The notes under the pieces: generated by a model
Seen by the model: only the letters and a program-made list of their open reading frames with translations
What the model was told of the DNA's origin: nothing
The model's database searches: none
Program-made: the position numbers and the translations under genes
Assembly (NCBI RefSeq): GCF_001270745.1
Contig: NZ_LFXL01000025.1
Location: forward strand, 62,001 to 126,000
Direction: 5' to 3'
From: Jiangella muralis
GTDB taxonomy: Bacteria > Actinomycetota > Actinomycetes > Jiangellales > Jiangellaceae
DNA: 64,000 nt
Shown here: piece after piece, positions 52,532 through 60,163 of the stretch
Numbering within the stretch: position 1 is the first letter of the stretch
Layout: each line of letters begins with the position of its first letter

Positions 52532-53119
52532 GTGTTCCGTCGCCGAACTTCTCCCGAGACCGCCGACGTCCCCGTCGATGCCGACGCCGACGACGCCACC
52601 CGTCCGTCCGGCAAGGGCCGCCCGACGCCCAAGCGTTCAGAGGCCGAGCAGGCCCGCAAGCAGCGGGTCCGGCCGGCGCTGAACAAGCGCGAGGCCATGC
52701 GCCGCGAGCGCGAGCGCATGCGCTCCGACCGCGCCAAGACGCGCCAGGCGATGAACACCGGCGACGAGAAGCACTACCTGGCCCGCGACCAGGGCGAGGT
52801 GCGGCGGTTCGTCCGCAACTACGTCGACTCCCGGCGCACGGTGGCCGAGTTCTTCCTGCCGCTCATCCTGGTCATCCTGCTGACCAGCCTCATCGGCGTC
52901 CCGGCCATCCAGTTCGCGTCCACCATCATCTGGCTCGGCGTCATGGTGCTGCTCATCGTCGACTTGACGATTCTCGGCATGCGGGTGAAGCGTGAGGTGC
53001 GAAAGCGCTTCCCCGACGACCCAGGGAAGGGACACGTGCTGTACGCCATCACCCGCGCCACCCAGCTTCGCCGGCTCCGCCTACCCAAACCCCAGGTCAA
53101 GCCCGGGACGCTCGTGTGA
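52532..53119 (+). CDS. DUF3043 membrane protein
   Basis: A 195-residue actinobacterial protein. The first 100 residues are strongly basic and helical (RPTPKRSEAEQARKQRVRPA), then EKHYLARDQGEVRRFVRNYV, a DUF3043 signature. Two hydrophobic helices span about 115-160, and a basic tail follows. Function is unknown. The message is probably leaderless. Its stop overlaps the GNAT start as GTGA. Confidence 0.9.
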   Translation: MFRRRTSPETADVPVDADADDATRPSGKGRPTPKRSEAEQARKQRVRPALNKREAMRRERERMRSDRAKTRQAMNTGDEKHYLARDQGEVRRFVRNYVDSRRTVAEFFLPLILVILLTSLIGVPAIQFASTIIWLGVMVLLIVDLTILGMRVKREVRKRFPDDPGKGHVLYAITRATQLRRLRLPKPQVKPGTLV

Positions 53120-53622
53120 GCACGGCGCCCACGGCCGACCGCGACGACACCGGCCTCTTCATCCGCGCGCTGCGCTACTCCGACCCCGTCGTGCGGGCGT
53201 TGGAGAGCGAACTGCAGGTGGAGTACGCCGAGCGCTACGGCGATCCCGACGAGGGCCCGATCCTCCCCGAGCAGTTCACGCCGCCCGAGGGCCTGTTCCT
53301 CGTCGGCTTCGTCGGGAACGAGCCGGTCGCCACCGGCGGCTTCCGCAAGCACGACGACGGCGTCGCCGAGATCAAGCGCATGTACGTGGCGCACGAGCAC
53401 CGCGGCGGCGGCCACGCCCGCCGGCTGCTGGCCGAGCTGGAGGCGCAGGCCATCCGGGCCGGCTACCGCCGCGTCGTCCTCGAGACCGGCCTCAAGCAGC
53501 CCGAGGCGATGTCGCTCTACCAGTCCAGCGGGTACGCCGACACCGAACCGTACGGCTACTACAGCGAGGCCGAGTTCAGCCGCTTCTTCACCAAGAACCT
53601 GGACGACACCACCGGCGCCTGA
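53116..53622 (+). CDS. GNAT-family N-acetyltransferase
   Basis: A 168-residue single-domain GNAT. The acetyl-CoA loop is MYVAHEHRGGGHARRLLAEL, and VLETGLKQPEAMSLYQSSGY follows. It resembles small-molecule or amino-acid acetyltransferases; the substrate cannot be told. GTG 53116 overlaps the DUF3043 stop by four bases. Confidence 0.9.
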   Translation: MSTAPTADRDDTGLFIRALRYSDPVVRALESELQVEYAERYGDPDEGPILPEQFTPPEGLFLVGFVGNEPVATGGFRKHDDGVAEIKRMYVAHEHRGGGHARRLLAELEAQAIRAGYRRVVLETGLKQPEAMSLYQSSGYADTEPYGYYSEAEFSRFFTKNLDDTTGA

Positions 53623-53627
53623 GCCGA

Positions 53628-53633
53628 TAGATT
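53628..53633 (+). promoter_or_regulatory. -10 hexamer TAGATT of a leaderless aldo/keto reductase promoter
   Basis: TAGATT ends seven bases before ATG 53641, within the 18-base gap after the GNAT stop. No ribosome site lies in the gap. Confidence 0.5.
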
Positions 53634-53640
53634 CGCGTGC

Positions 53641-54642
53641 ATGGAATTTCGCACCCTCGGCCGATCCGGCCTCAAGATCAGTGAGATCGCGTACGGCAAC
53701 TGGATCACCCACGGCTCCCAGGTGCAGGACGACACCGCCGTCGCCTGCGTGCGTGCGGCCCTCGACGCCGGCGTCACCACGTTCGACACCGCCGACGTCT
53801 ACGCGGCCGGCCGCGCCGAGGAGGTCCTCGGGCGGGCGCTGGCGGGCCTTCGGCGCGAGTCGCTGGAGATCTTCACCAAGGTGTTCTGGCCGGCCGGGCA
53901 CGACGGCCCCAACGACCGCGGGCTGTCGCGCAAGCACATCCTCGAGTCCGTCGACAACTCGCTGCGCCGCCTCGGCGTCGACTACGTCGACCTCTACCAG
54001 GCGCACCGGTGGGACGCCGGCACGCCGCTGGAGGAGACGATGGAGGCCTTCGCCGACGTCGTCCGGTCCGGCAAGGCGCTCTACATCGGCGTCTCGGAGT
54101 GGACCGCCGACCAGCTCCGGCAGGGCCACGCGCTCGCCCGCGAACTGCGCATCCCGTTCATCTCGAACCAGCCCGAGTACTCCATGCTGTGGCGGGTCAT
54201 CGAGCCCGAGGTGGTACCGGCCGCCGAGGACGTCGGCATCTCCCAGATCGTCTTCTCCCCCATCGCCGAGGGCGTGCTCACCGGGAAGTACCAGCCGGGC
54301 CGGACCGCGCCCGAGGGTTCTCGTGGCGCCATGACCGGCGGCGGCTCCGCCATCGGGCGACGCTGGCTGAACGACGACGTGCTCACCCGGGTGCAGAACC
54401 TGCGGCCGCTGGCCGAGCAGGCCGGGCTCTCACCGGCCCAGCTGGCGGTCGCGTGGGTGCTGCAGAACCCGAACGTCGCGGCCGCCATCGTCGGCGCGTC
54501 GCGGCCGGAGCAGGTCACCGAGAACGTCGCGGCCAGCGGCATCACGCTGGAACCGGACCTGCTGACGGCCATCGACGACATCCTCGGCGACGCCGTCGTG
54601 ACCGACCCGGCCGAGACCGCCAAGCGGTCGCCGAAGTACTGA
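53641..54642 (+). CDS. Aldo/keto reductase
   Basis: NADPH-dependent oxidoreductase of 333 residues, TIM barrel. The catalytic tetrad is visible as Asp in FDTADVYAAG, the Tyr of VYAAG, Lys in IFTKVFW and His in YQAHRWD. The C-terminal cofactor loop is VGASRPEQVTENVAAS. The start MEFRTLGRSGLKISEIAYGN resembles the potassium-channel beta-subunit (Kv-beta) clade. Physiological substrate is unknown. Confidence 0.94.
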   Translation: MEFRTLGRSGLKISEIAYGNWITHGSQVQDDTAVACVRAALDAGVTTFDTADVYAAGRAEEVLGRALAGLRRESLEIFTKVFWPAGHDGPNDRGLSRKHILESVDNSLRRLGVDYVDLYQAHRWDAGTPLEETMEAFADVVRSGKALYIGVSEWTADQLRQGHALARELRIPFISNQPEYSMLWRVIEPEVVPAAEDVGISQIVFSPIAEGVLTGKYQPGRTAPEGSRGAMTGGGSAIGRRWLNDDVLTRVQNLRPLAEQAGLSPAQLAVAWVLQNPNVAAAIVGASRPEQVTENVAASGITLEPDLLTAIDDILGDAVVTDPAETAKRSPKY

Positions 54643-54681
54643 CGAACCCGCGCGCGGCTGACCGGACCACACCGGACCGGG

Positions 54682-54763
54682 CTGACCGGCCCGGGCTGAC
54701 CGGCCCGGGCTGACCGGCCCGGGCTGACCGGCCCGGGCTGACCGGCCTGGGCTGACCGGCCCG
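54682..54763. repeat. 14-bp tandem repeat
   Basis: CTGACCGGCCCGGG repeats in tandem from 54682 about six times, with one substitution in the fifth unit and decay at both ends. It begins 40 bases after the aldo/keto reductase stop. The unit is not a codon multiple. Confidence 0.85.
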
Positions 54764-54851
54764 CCGCGACGCGGCGCCTCGCCGAGCCGGTGTGACGCGG
54801 GCGGCGGCTGGATGAGCGAGATCCTCGGGCGGCTGCGGCGCGTGCGCAAGG

Positions 54852-54905
54852 ATGATCATGGCGCTATTTGTGTCGCCAGAGCAGCATCAACCGCGCCATG
54901 ATCAT
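54852..54905 (+). repeat. ATGATCAT hairpin element, copy 3
   Basis: ATGATCAT boxes at 54852-54859 and 54898-54905 bound a 54-base element with 13-bp perfect arms. The loop includes TGTCGCCAGAGCAGCA, which matches 13 of 16 bases of the copy 1 loop read on its minus strand. The inner stem differs from copies 1 and 2. Confidence 0.75.
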
Positions 54906-55055
54906 GGTTCTCACCAGTGCGAGGGGGCGATCGTTCGCACGGTCACCGGCTGCCGCAACCGGACTCAGACGGCGCGGGTGGCGAGCGCGGCGCGGGTGGC
55001 GAGGTCGCTCAGCTGGGGATGTCTGACGGATCTTGGTGAACGCGGGCCAACTCGC

Positions 55056-55131
55056 GTGGTAGTTATGACCCTCCCCGTTCGGGTGGGTGGCCCACCCTAC
55101 GGGCGGGCACCGACAACGTCCGCTCGGTGAT
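55056..55131 (+). repeat. Dispersed repeat with mini-ORF, copy B
   Basis: It begins CGTGGTAG, two bases, ATGACCC, as in copy A (28681-28759). GGGTGGG and CCCACCC are here separated by TGG. From ATG 55066 an open frame of 21 codons ends at TGA 55131 (MTLPVRVGGPPYGRAPT and on), aligned with copy A with one in-frame extra codon. Confidence 0.6.
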
Positions 55132-55171
55132 CGGCCGCGCCCGCCCACCCGCCACACCGCGGCGGCAGGGT

Positions 55172-55278
55172 CGCCCGCGGCGCCACCCGGCCGCCTGTTC
55201 GCCCGCGGGCCTGCCACACGGCGCCACCTCGCCGCCTGGTCACCCGCGGCGCCACCCGGCCGCCTGGTCGCCCGCAGG
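55172..55278. repeat. 28-bp tandem repeat
   Basis: CGCCCGCGGCGCCACCCGGC and its continuation recur at 55172, 55200 (with 13 extra bases), 55241 and, truncated, 55269. It adjoins the 73-residue gene stop. No gene is supported in 54643-55286 apart from the mini-ORF. Confidence 0.6.
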
Positions 55279-55286
55279 GTCGTTCG

Positions 55287-55508
55287 TCAGTCCGGCGGGG
55301 CGAGGCTCATCGGGCCGTAGACGTCGCGGCCCTCCTCGACCAGCACCACCGAGTCGACGCCGGCTTCGACCAGCTCGCGCCAGTGCTCGCCGAGCCAGCT
55401 CTCGGCGTCGGACTGGGTCGGGAACCCGGCATCCGAGCGTCCCGCTCCGTCGTCGACGCCCGCCGCGGGCGTTCCGTCCGGTGCCAGGAACCGCCACGTC
55501 CAGCTCAT
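55287..55508 (-). CDS. Conserved small actinobacterial protein
   Basis: A 73-residue acidic protein: MSWTWRFLAPDGTPAAG, then FPTQSDAESWLGEHWRELVE and ending VYGPMSLAPPD. A close pattern occurs in many actinomycetes as an uncharacterised protein, as I recall. ATG 55508 has GGGAGGCG upstream. It is divergent from the MFS gene. Function is unknown. Confidence 0.82.
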   Translation of the reverse strand: MSWTWRFLAPDGTPAAGVDDGAGRSDAGFPTQSDAESWLGEHWRELVEAGVDSVVLVEEGRDVYGPMSLAPPD

Positions 55509-55647
55509 CTTCGCCTCCCGATCGACGCCGTCACTGCGCCCGACAGTACGGTCCGCCGTTCGCGGACCGTCGACCGGCCCGATGTGCGCCACGTCACATT
55601 CATCCCGGCGTCATGACCGGCCGCCCGCTCTGTCTTGACGGGTACAA

Positions 55648-55688
55648 GGGCGCGTCGTTGCCGCGCAGGGGACGGCAACGACGCGCCC
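55648..55688 (+). promoter_or_regulatory. Strong leader hairpin upstream of the MFS gene (possible attenuator)
   Basis: Perfect 16-bp arms (55648-55663 and 55673-55688) enclose a nine-base loop. It lies between two divergent genes, so it is not at a gene end. A 44-codon frame from ATG 55613 to TAA 55747 runs across it, 33 bases before the MFS start. A ribosome moving on this leader could open or close the hairpin. Confidence 0.45.
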
Positions 55689-55780
55689 TCGGTCTGCCTC
55701 GAAGGCTTCTTGACAAGACACGCGTCATGCTGTTGCCTTCCGCGTAAAGTTCAGTTCGCGGGGGGCGGGAGTTCATCGAC

Positions 55781-57034
55781 GTGGGTAGTTCAGCGCCCGC
55801 AAGGGGCGAGCGTCTGCTCAGCGACCCGGACGTCTTCCGGTACGTGGCGGCGCGCATCGTTTCGTTGACCGGCTCGGCAGTCACCTTCATCGCCATGCCG
55901 GTCCTCATCTACGGCATCACCGCGTCGGCCACGTGGACGTCGCTGGTGATCGTCGCCGAGGCCATGCCGTACCTGATCTTCGGCCTGTGGGCCGGTGCGC
56001 TCGCCGACCAGGCCGACCGCCGCCGGATGATGGTCCTCGCCGACCTGCTGGCGGCCATCGCGCTGGCCACCGTGCCGATCGCGTTCTGGTTCGACGCGCT
56101 GACGGCCGCCCATGTGCTCGTCGCCGCATTCGTCGTGCGGACCATCTACGTGTTCTTCGACGCCGCCAACCAGGGCGCGCTGCCCACGCTCGTCGGCCGC
56201 GAACGGCTGCCGGCGGCGAACGCGCTGGTGGCGGGCGGCAGCACGGTCGCCGAGACGGTGGTGCCGATGCTCGCGGGCGCGCTCATCGTCGTCATCTCCC
56301 CCGCGTCGATCATCGCCATCGACGTGCTGACGTTCGTCGCGTCGGCGCTGCTGATCCGCGGCGTCGTCCGGCCGCTGACCGGCGCGCGGGCGCCCGAGAG
56401 CACGCTGCGGCTGTCGGCCGTCGCTGAGGGCACCCGGTTCATCCTGCGGCACGAGATCATCCGGGTGATGATCGTCATCGGCGTGCTGGTGGCGTTCAGC
56501 GCCGGGTCGCTGATGGCCATCCTCGTCGTCTGGGCCGACCGCACCCTCGGCATCCAGGAGGGCGACTGGCGGCTCGGCATGCTGTTCGGCGCGTGGGGCA
56601 TCGGCGCCGTCGTCGGCAGCATCCTGATGCCCCGGCTGATGCGCCGCTTCGGCGGGGCACGGTCGGCGCTGCTCGTGCTGCCGTTCGCGGCCGCCGCCGG
56701 TGTCGCCGTCGCGCTGGCGCAGAGCTGGCTGTCCGGCGCGCTGGCGATCGCCGGCTGGTCGCTGATGTACCTCGTCATCGCGACCATCTCGGTGACGCTG
56801 CGGCAGCAGGTGACCCCGGAGCGGCTGATGAGCCGCGTCATGACGGCCGGCCGCATGGCCACCTTCGGCGTCGGCTACCCGCTGGGCGCGGTCGCCGCCG
56901 GTGCGCTGGCCGGTGCGGTCGACACCGACCAGGCGGTGCTGGTGTGCCAGCTGTCGCTGGTGGTCGCGGCGATCGTCGGCTGGCTGTCGCCGCTGCGGAC
57001 GGCGCCGCGGCGGCTGGAGGTCGCCGAGGGCTGA
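55781..57034 (+). CDS. MFS transporter
   Basis: Inner-membrane exporter of 417 residues with twelve predicted helices. The loop-2 motif appears as GALADQADRRRMMVLADLL. The pattern, including AANQGALPTLVGRERLPAAN and GRMATFGVGYPLGAVAAG, is that of the macrolide-efflux/enterobactin-exporter-like MFS_3 group. GTG 55781 has GGGAG some twelve bases upstream. The hairpin and possible leader peptide upstream fit control by antibiotic-stalled ribosomes, which is inference. Confidence 0.9.
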   Translation: MGSSAPARGERLLSDPDVFRYVAARIVSLTGSAVTFIAMPVLIYGITASATWTSLVIVAEAMPYLIFGLWAGALADQADRRRMMVLADLLAAIALATVPIAFWFDALTAAHVLVAAFVVRTIYVFFDAANQGALPTLVGRERLPAANALVAGGSTVAETVVPMLAGALIVVISPASIIAIDVLTFVASALLIRGVVRPLTGARAPESTLRLSAVAEGTRFILRHEIIRVMIVIGVLVAFSAGSLMAILVVWADRTLGIQEGDWRLGMLFGAWGIGAVVGSILMPRLMRRFGGARSALLVLPFAAAAGVAVALAQSWLSGALAIAGWSLMYLVIATISVTLRQQVTPERLMSRVMTAGRMATFGVGYPLGAVAAGALAGAVDTDQAVLVCQLSLVVAAIVGWLSPLRTAPRRLEVAEG

Positions 57035-57045
57035 GGTCGCGGTCG

Positions 57046-58182
57046 TCAACCGACGCTGACAAGCTCACCCGAGATCGGCACGAGCAGGTCACCGTCGGCG
57101 CCGACGGCGAGCGGTCCGGTGACCGGCCTTCCTGGCTGCCACTCGCCGCGAACACCGGTGCTGTCGAAGAAGAACACGTAACAGTCGTCCGACAGGTCGA
57201 AATCCGGTGCGTGGTACGTGGCCCAGCGTTCGGGCGTTGGGCTGCCCGCTGCCGCCACGACGCCTGTCGAACCGCCGACCATGCTGCGTACGGCCGTGGG
57301 AACCACGTGCTGGAACAACTTCTCTCCAGTGGCGATGTCGACGGCTGTCACCGTGGGGAGAAGTTGGCCGTAGTCGTCCTTCTCCGGCCAGCCGGGCACG
57401 AACAGCCGCTCCCGGTCCCCGTCAGTCAGCGGCACCGCCAGCGGCTTGGGCGGAAGGTGTGCAGGCAGCGGATGGACCGTGCCCTGCCGCGTATCCGCCA
57501 GCGCGTAGCCCACCAGGTGAGGTGTCCGGACCGCCACGAGGATCCGCCCGCCGGACAACCCGACGAGCGGCCCTTGGACCTCCACCTCACCCGACTCGGG
57601 CGCGACCTGGCGCAGATCGATCGTCCACACCGGATCGCCGGCGCCACCGAACGCGCGCAGAGTCGCCCCGTCGGCGACGATCACCTGATCCGACTGGACG
57701 AGTGGCCGGCCCACCGACCAGCTTGCGAGCTCGTGCTGCCATCCCCAACGACCGTCCGGTGTGGTGGCGCGCAGGACCGTGCTGCCGTCCAGCCACACCA
57801 GGAACGCGAGGAGCCCGTTCGGCAGCACAGCGGGATCGGAGCGGAGCTGGGGCTCCCGGATCGTGTTCACGAGCCGGCCGGTTCGCTGTTCCCGCACCGC
57901 CAGGCCATCGGTCGCACCGATGACGAGCAGGCCGTCGTCGAGCAGAAGGGGGCTCCAGGCTGCGCTGGTGTCGATCGACCAGCTCACGACCGGCCCGTCC
58001 AGCGCGGTGATCCCGCCGCCCGCGGAGACGAAGGAGGTGCCGTCGGCCGTGACCGAGATCCCGGCGACGTGGTCGTAGGGAAGCGGGACGCGCCATCGCA
58101 CCTGTCCTGTCGCGGACAGCGGCAGGCGGGAGGTCCGGTCGTTGGCGGGACTGCCGAGCGGAGACTGCCAGGGCTGGCCCAC
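57046..58182 (-). CDS. PQQ-like beta-propeller repeat protein
   Basis: A 378-residue protein built of strand repeats such as GQVRWRVPLPYDHVAGISVT, SWSIDTSAAWSPLLLDDGLL and PVWTIDLRQVAP, which fit an outer-strand-closed propeller of the PQQ/PQQ-like family. No signal peptide or lipobox is visible from the GTG start, so it may be cytosolic. PQQ-binding residues cannot be judged. It begins 43 bases after the gcvT stop on the same strand. Function is unknown. Confidence 0.78.
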   Translation of the reverse strand: MGQPWQSPLGSPANDRTSRLPLSATGQVRWRVPLPYDHVAGISVTADGTSFVSAGGGITALDGPVVSWSIDTSAAWSPLLLDDGLLVIGATDGLAVREQRTGRLVNTIREPQLRSDPAVLPNGLLAFLVWLDGSTVLRATTPDGRWGWQHELASWSVGRPLVQSDQVIVADGATLRAFGGAGDPVWTIDLRQVAPESGEVEVQGPLVGLSGGRILVAVRTPHLVGYALADTRQGTVHPLPAHLPPKPLAVPLTDGDRERLFVPGWPEKDDYGQLLPTVTAVDIATGEKLFQHVVPTAVRSMVGGSTGVVAAAGSPTPERWATYHAPDFDLSDDCYVFFFDSTGVRGEWQPGRPVTGPLAVGADGDLLVPISGELVSVG

Positions 58183-58225
58183 TGTGTTCGCCTCGTCGAT
58201 GACGGTCCTGGCCGGCCGGTCCGGT

Positions 58226-59326
58226 TCAGCTCTCCTTCGTCGACGGCTGGACGAACGGCGGCTTGACCACCTCGAACGCCTCGGCCCGGCCGCGCACGTC
58301 GACCTGGACCTCGGCGCCGTCGGCGACGCCGGGCGGCAGCAGCGCCAGCCCGATGCCCTGCTTCAGCGTCGGCGAGAACGTCCCGGACGTCACCGTGCCG
58401 GCCGGCGCGCCGTCGATCGACACCGCCATGCCCGGACGCGGGATGCCGCGGCCGCGTGCCTTGATGCCCCGCAGGCGCCGGGCCGGCCCGGCCGCCTTCT
58501 CCGCCAGCAGCGCGTCGCGGCCCCAGAAGGCCGGCTTGGACCAGCCGACCGCCCAGCCGGCCCGCGCCTGCACCGGCGAGATGTCCAGCGAGAGGTCCTG
58601 GCCGTGCAGCGGGTAGCCCATCTCGGTGCGCAGGGTGTCGCGGGCGCCCAGCCCGGCGGGGGCGATACCGAACCCGGAACCGGCCGCCAGCAGCGCGTCC
58701 CACACCCGCCCGGCGTCGTCCCACGGGACCAGCAGCTCGTACCCGCGCTCGCCGGTGTAGCCGGTGCGGCAGACGACCAGCGCGACGCCGTCGAGCGTGG
58801 CCTCGGCGAACGACATGTACGCGTGGCCTGTCGGCAGCCCGAGCGCGTCGAGCACCTCGTCGCTCTTCGGGCCCTGGACGGCGAGGACGGCGAAGTCGCG
58901 GTGCCGGTCGCGCACCTCGACGCCGGCGGGCGCGGCGGCCGCGAGCCGGCGCACCACCTCGGCGTTGTTGGCGGCGTTCGGCACCAGCAGCAGGTCGTCG
59001 TCGGCCCGCAGGTACACGATGAGGTCGTCGACCACGCCGCCGGACTCGTCGCAGCACAGCGTGTACTGCGCCTCCCCCGGCCCGATCTTCTCCAGCGCGT
59101 TCGTCAGGCACGAGTCGACGAACGCCCGCGCCCCCGGCCCGGTGACCGACGCCTTGCCGAGGTGGCTGACGTCGAACAGGCCGGCCCGCTCGCGGACGGC
59201 CGTGTGCTCGTCGACGATGCCGGTGTACTGCAACGGCATCGACCAGCCGCCGAACTCGGCGAACTTGGCGCCCAGCGCCACGTGGCGGTCGTAAAGGGAC
59301 GTTCTGGCGAGGTCGTCGGTCGTCAC
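58226..59326 (-). CDS. gcvT: Glycine cleavage system aminomethyltransferase (T protein)
   Basis: Transfers the methylene group from the H-protein to tetrahydrofolate, about 366 residues. Landmarks are [45 protein letters not shown] and [15 protein letters not shown]. The start is GTG 59326, six bases after TAGGGT on the minus strand; GTG 59332 in frame lies inside the presumed promoter. gcvH and gcvP are not in the window. It is divergent from the phosphoesterase across a very short gap. Confidence 0.95.
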   Translation of the reverse strand: MTTDDLARTSLYDRHVALGAKFAEFGGWSMPLQYTGIVDEHTAVRERAGLFDVSHLGKASVTGPGARAFVDSCLTNALEKIGPGEAQYTLCCDESGGVVDDLIVYLRADDDLLLVPNAANNAEVVRRLAAAAPAGVEVRDRHRDFAVLAVQGPKSDEVLDALGLPTGHAYMSFAEATLDGVALVVCRTGYTGERGYELLVPWDDAGRVWDALLAAGSGFGIAPAGLGARDTLRTEMGYPLHGQDLSLDISPVQARAGWAVGWSKPAFWGRDALLAEKAAGPARRLRGIKARGRGIPRPGMAVSIDGAPAGTVTSGTFSPTLKQGIGLALLPPGVADGAEVQVDVRGRAEAFEVVKPPFVQPSTKES

Positions 59327-59332
59327 GGCCAC

Positions 59333-59351
59333 ACCCTACGGGGTCTACCCT
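59333..59351. promoter_or_regulatory. Back-to-back leaderless -10 elements for gcvT and the phosphoesterase
   Basis: On the minus strand TAGGGT occupies 59333-59338. On the plus strand TACCCT occupies 59346-59351, seven bases before ATG 59359. Two divergent promoters thus share less than 35 bases. Confidence 0.5.
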
Positions 59352-59358
59352 CGGGCGC

Positions 59359-60120
59359 ATGGTCGCCTCGGTCGCCGTCCTCTCCGACGTCCACGGGGCG
59401 CTGCCCGCGCTCGATGCGGTGCTGGCTGAGCCGGACGTGCGGGCGGCCGAGCGCATCGTGCTGACCGGCGACATCGCGGCCGGGCCCATGCCCGTCGAGA
59501 CGCTCGACCGGCTGGTCGCCGAGGGCGAGCGGGTGGTGTGGGTGCGCGGCAACGCCGACCGCGAGCTGGTCGCCGTCGCGCGCGGCGGGACGTCCGGCAT
59601 CGACGTCTCGGACTGGGCCGGGAAGCAGCTCCGAGCAGATCAGATCGACCTGCTGGCGAACCTGCCACACCCGGTCACGCTGGACGTCGGCGGCTTCGGG
59701 CCGGTGCTGTTCTGCCACGGCACGCCCCGCGACGACGACGAGGTCGTCCTGGTCGACAGCTCGCTCGCCCGCTGGGCCAAGGTGCTGTCGGCCGTGCCGG
59801 ACGACGTGCGCACCGTCGTCTGCGGCCACACCCACATGCCGTTCCAGCGCCTCGTCGACCGCCGCCTGGTAGTCAACCCGGGCAGCGTCGGCATGCCGTA
59901 CGGCCGGCCCGGGCCGCACTGGGCGCTGCTGCGCGACGGCGTCGTGTCGTTGCGGCGCACGGCGATCGAGCCGGACGCGCTGGGCGACGCGGTCGTGGCG
60001 GCGAGCGGGTACCCGGGCCGGGCCGCGTGGGCGGACGAGTACGCGCGCGCCGTCCACTCCGACGCCGAGGCGCTGACGGTGTTCGCACCGCGGGCCGGAC
60101 ACGAGGTGACCCGGCGGTAG
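59359..60120 (+). CDS. Metallophosphoesterase (YfcE/MJ0936-like)
   Basis: Calcineurin-type phosphoesterase of 253 residues. The metal motifs are AVLSDVHG, LTGDIAAGP, WVRGNADRE, FCHGTPRDD and CGHTHMPF. These small enzymes hydrolyse phosphodiesters; the substrate is unknown. The ATG has no ribosome site and is likely leaderless. pepA starts 43 bases after its stop on the same strand. Confidence 0.92.
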   Translation: MVASVAVLSDVHGALPALDAVLAEPDVRAAERIVLTGDIAAGPMPVETLDRLVAEGERVVWVRGNADRELVAVARGGTSGIDVSDWAGKQLRADQIDLLANLPHPVTLDVGGFGPVLFCHGTPRDDDEVVLVDSSLARWAKVLSAVPDDVRTVVCGHTHMPFQRLVDRRLVVNPGSVGMPYGRPGPHWALLRDGVVSLRRTAIEPDALGDAVVAASGYPGRAAWADEYARAVHSDAEALTVFAPRAGHEVTRR

Positions 60121-60163
60121 CATCGGGCGAATCGACTGAAACACGTGCGACGTCAGGAGAACC

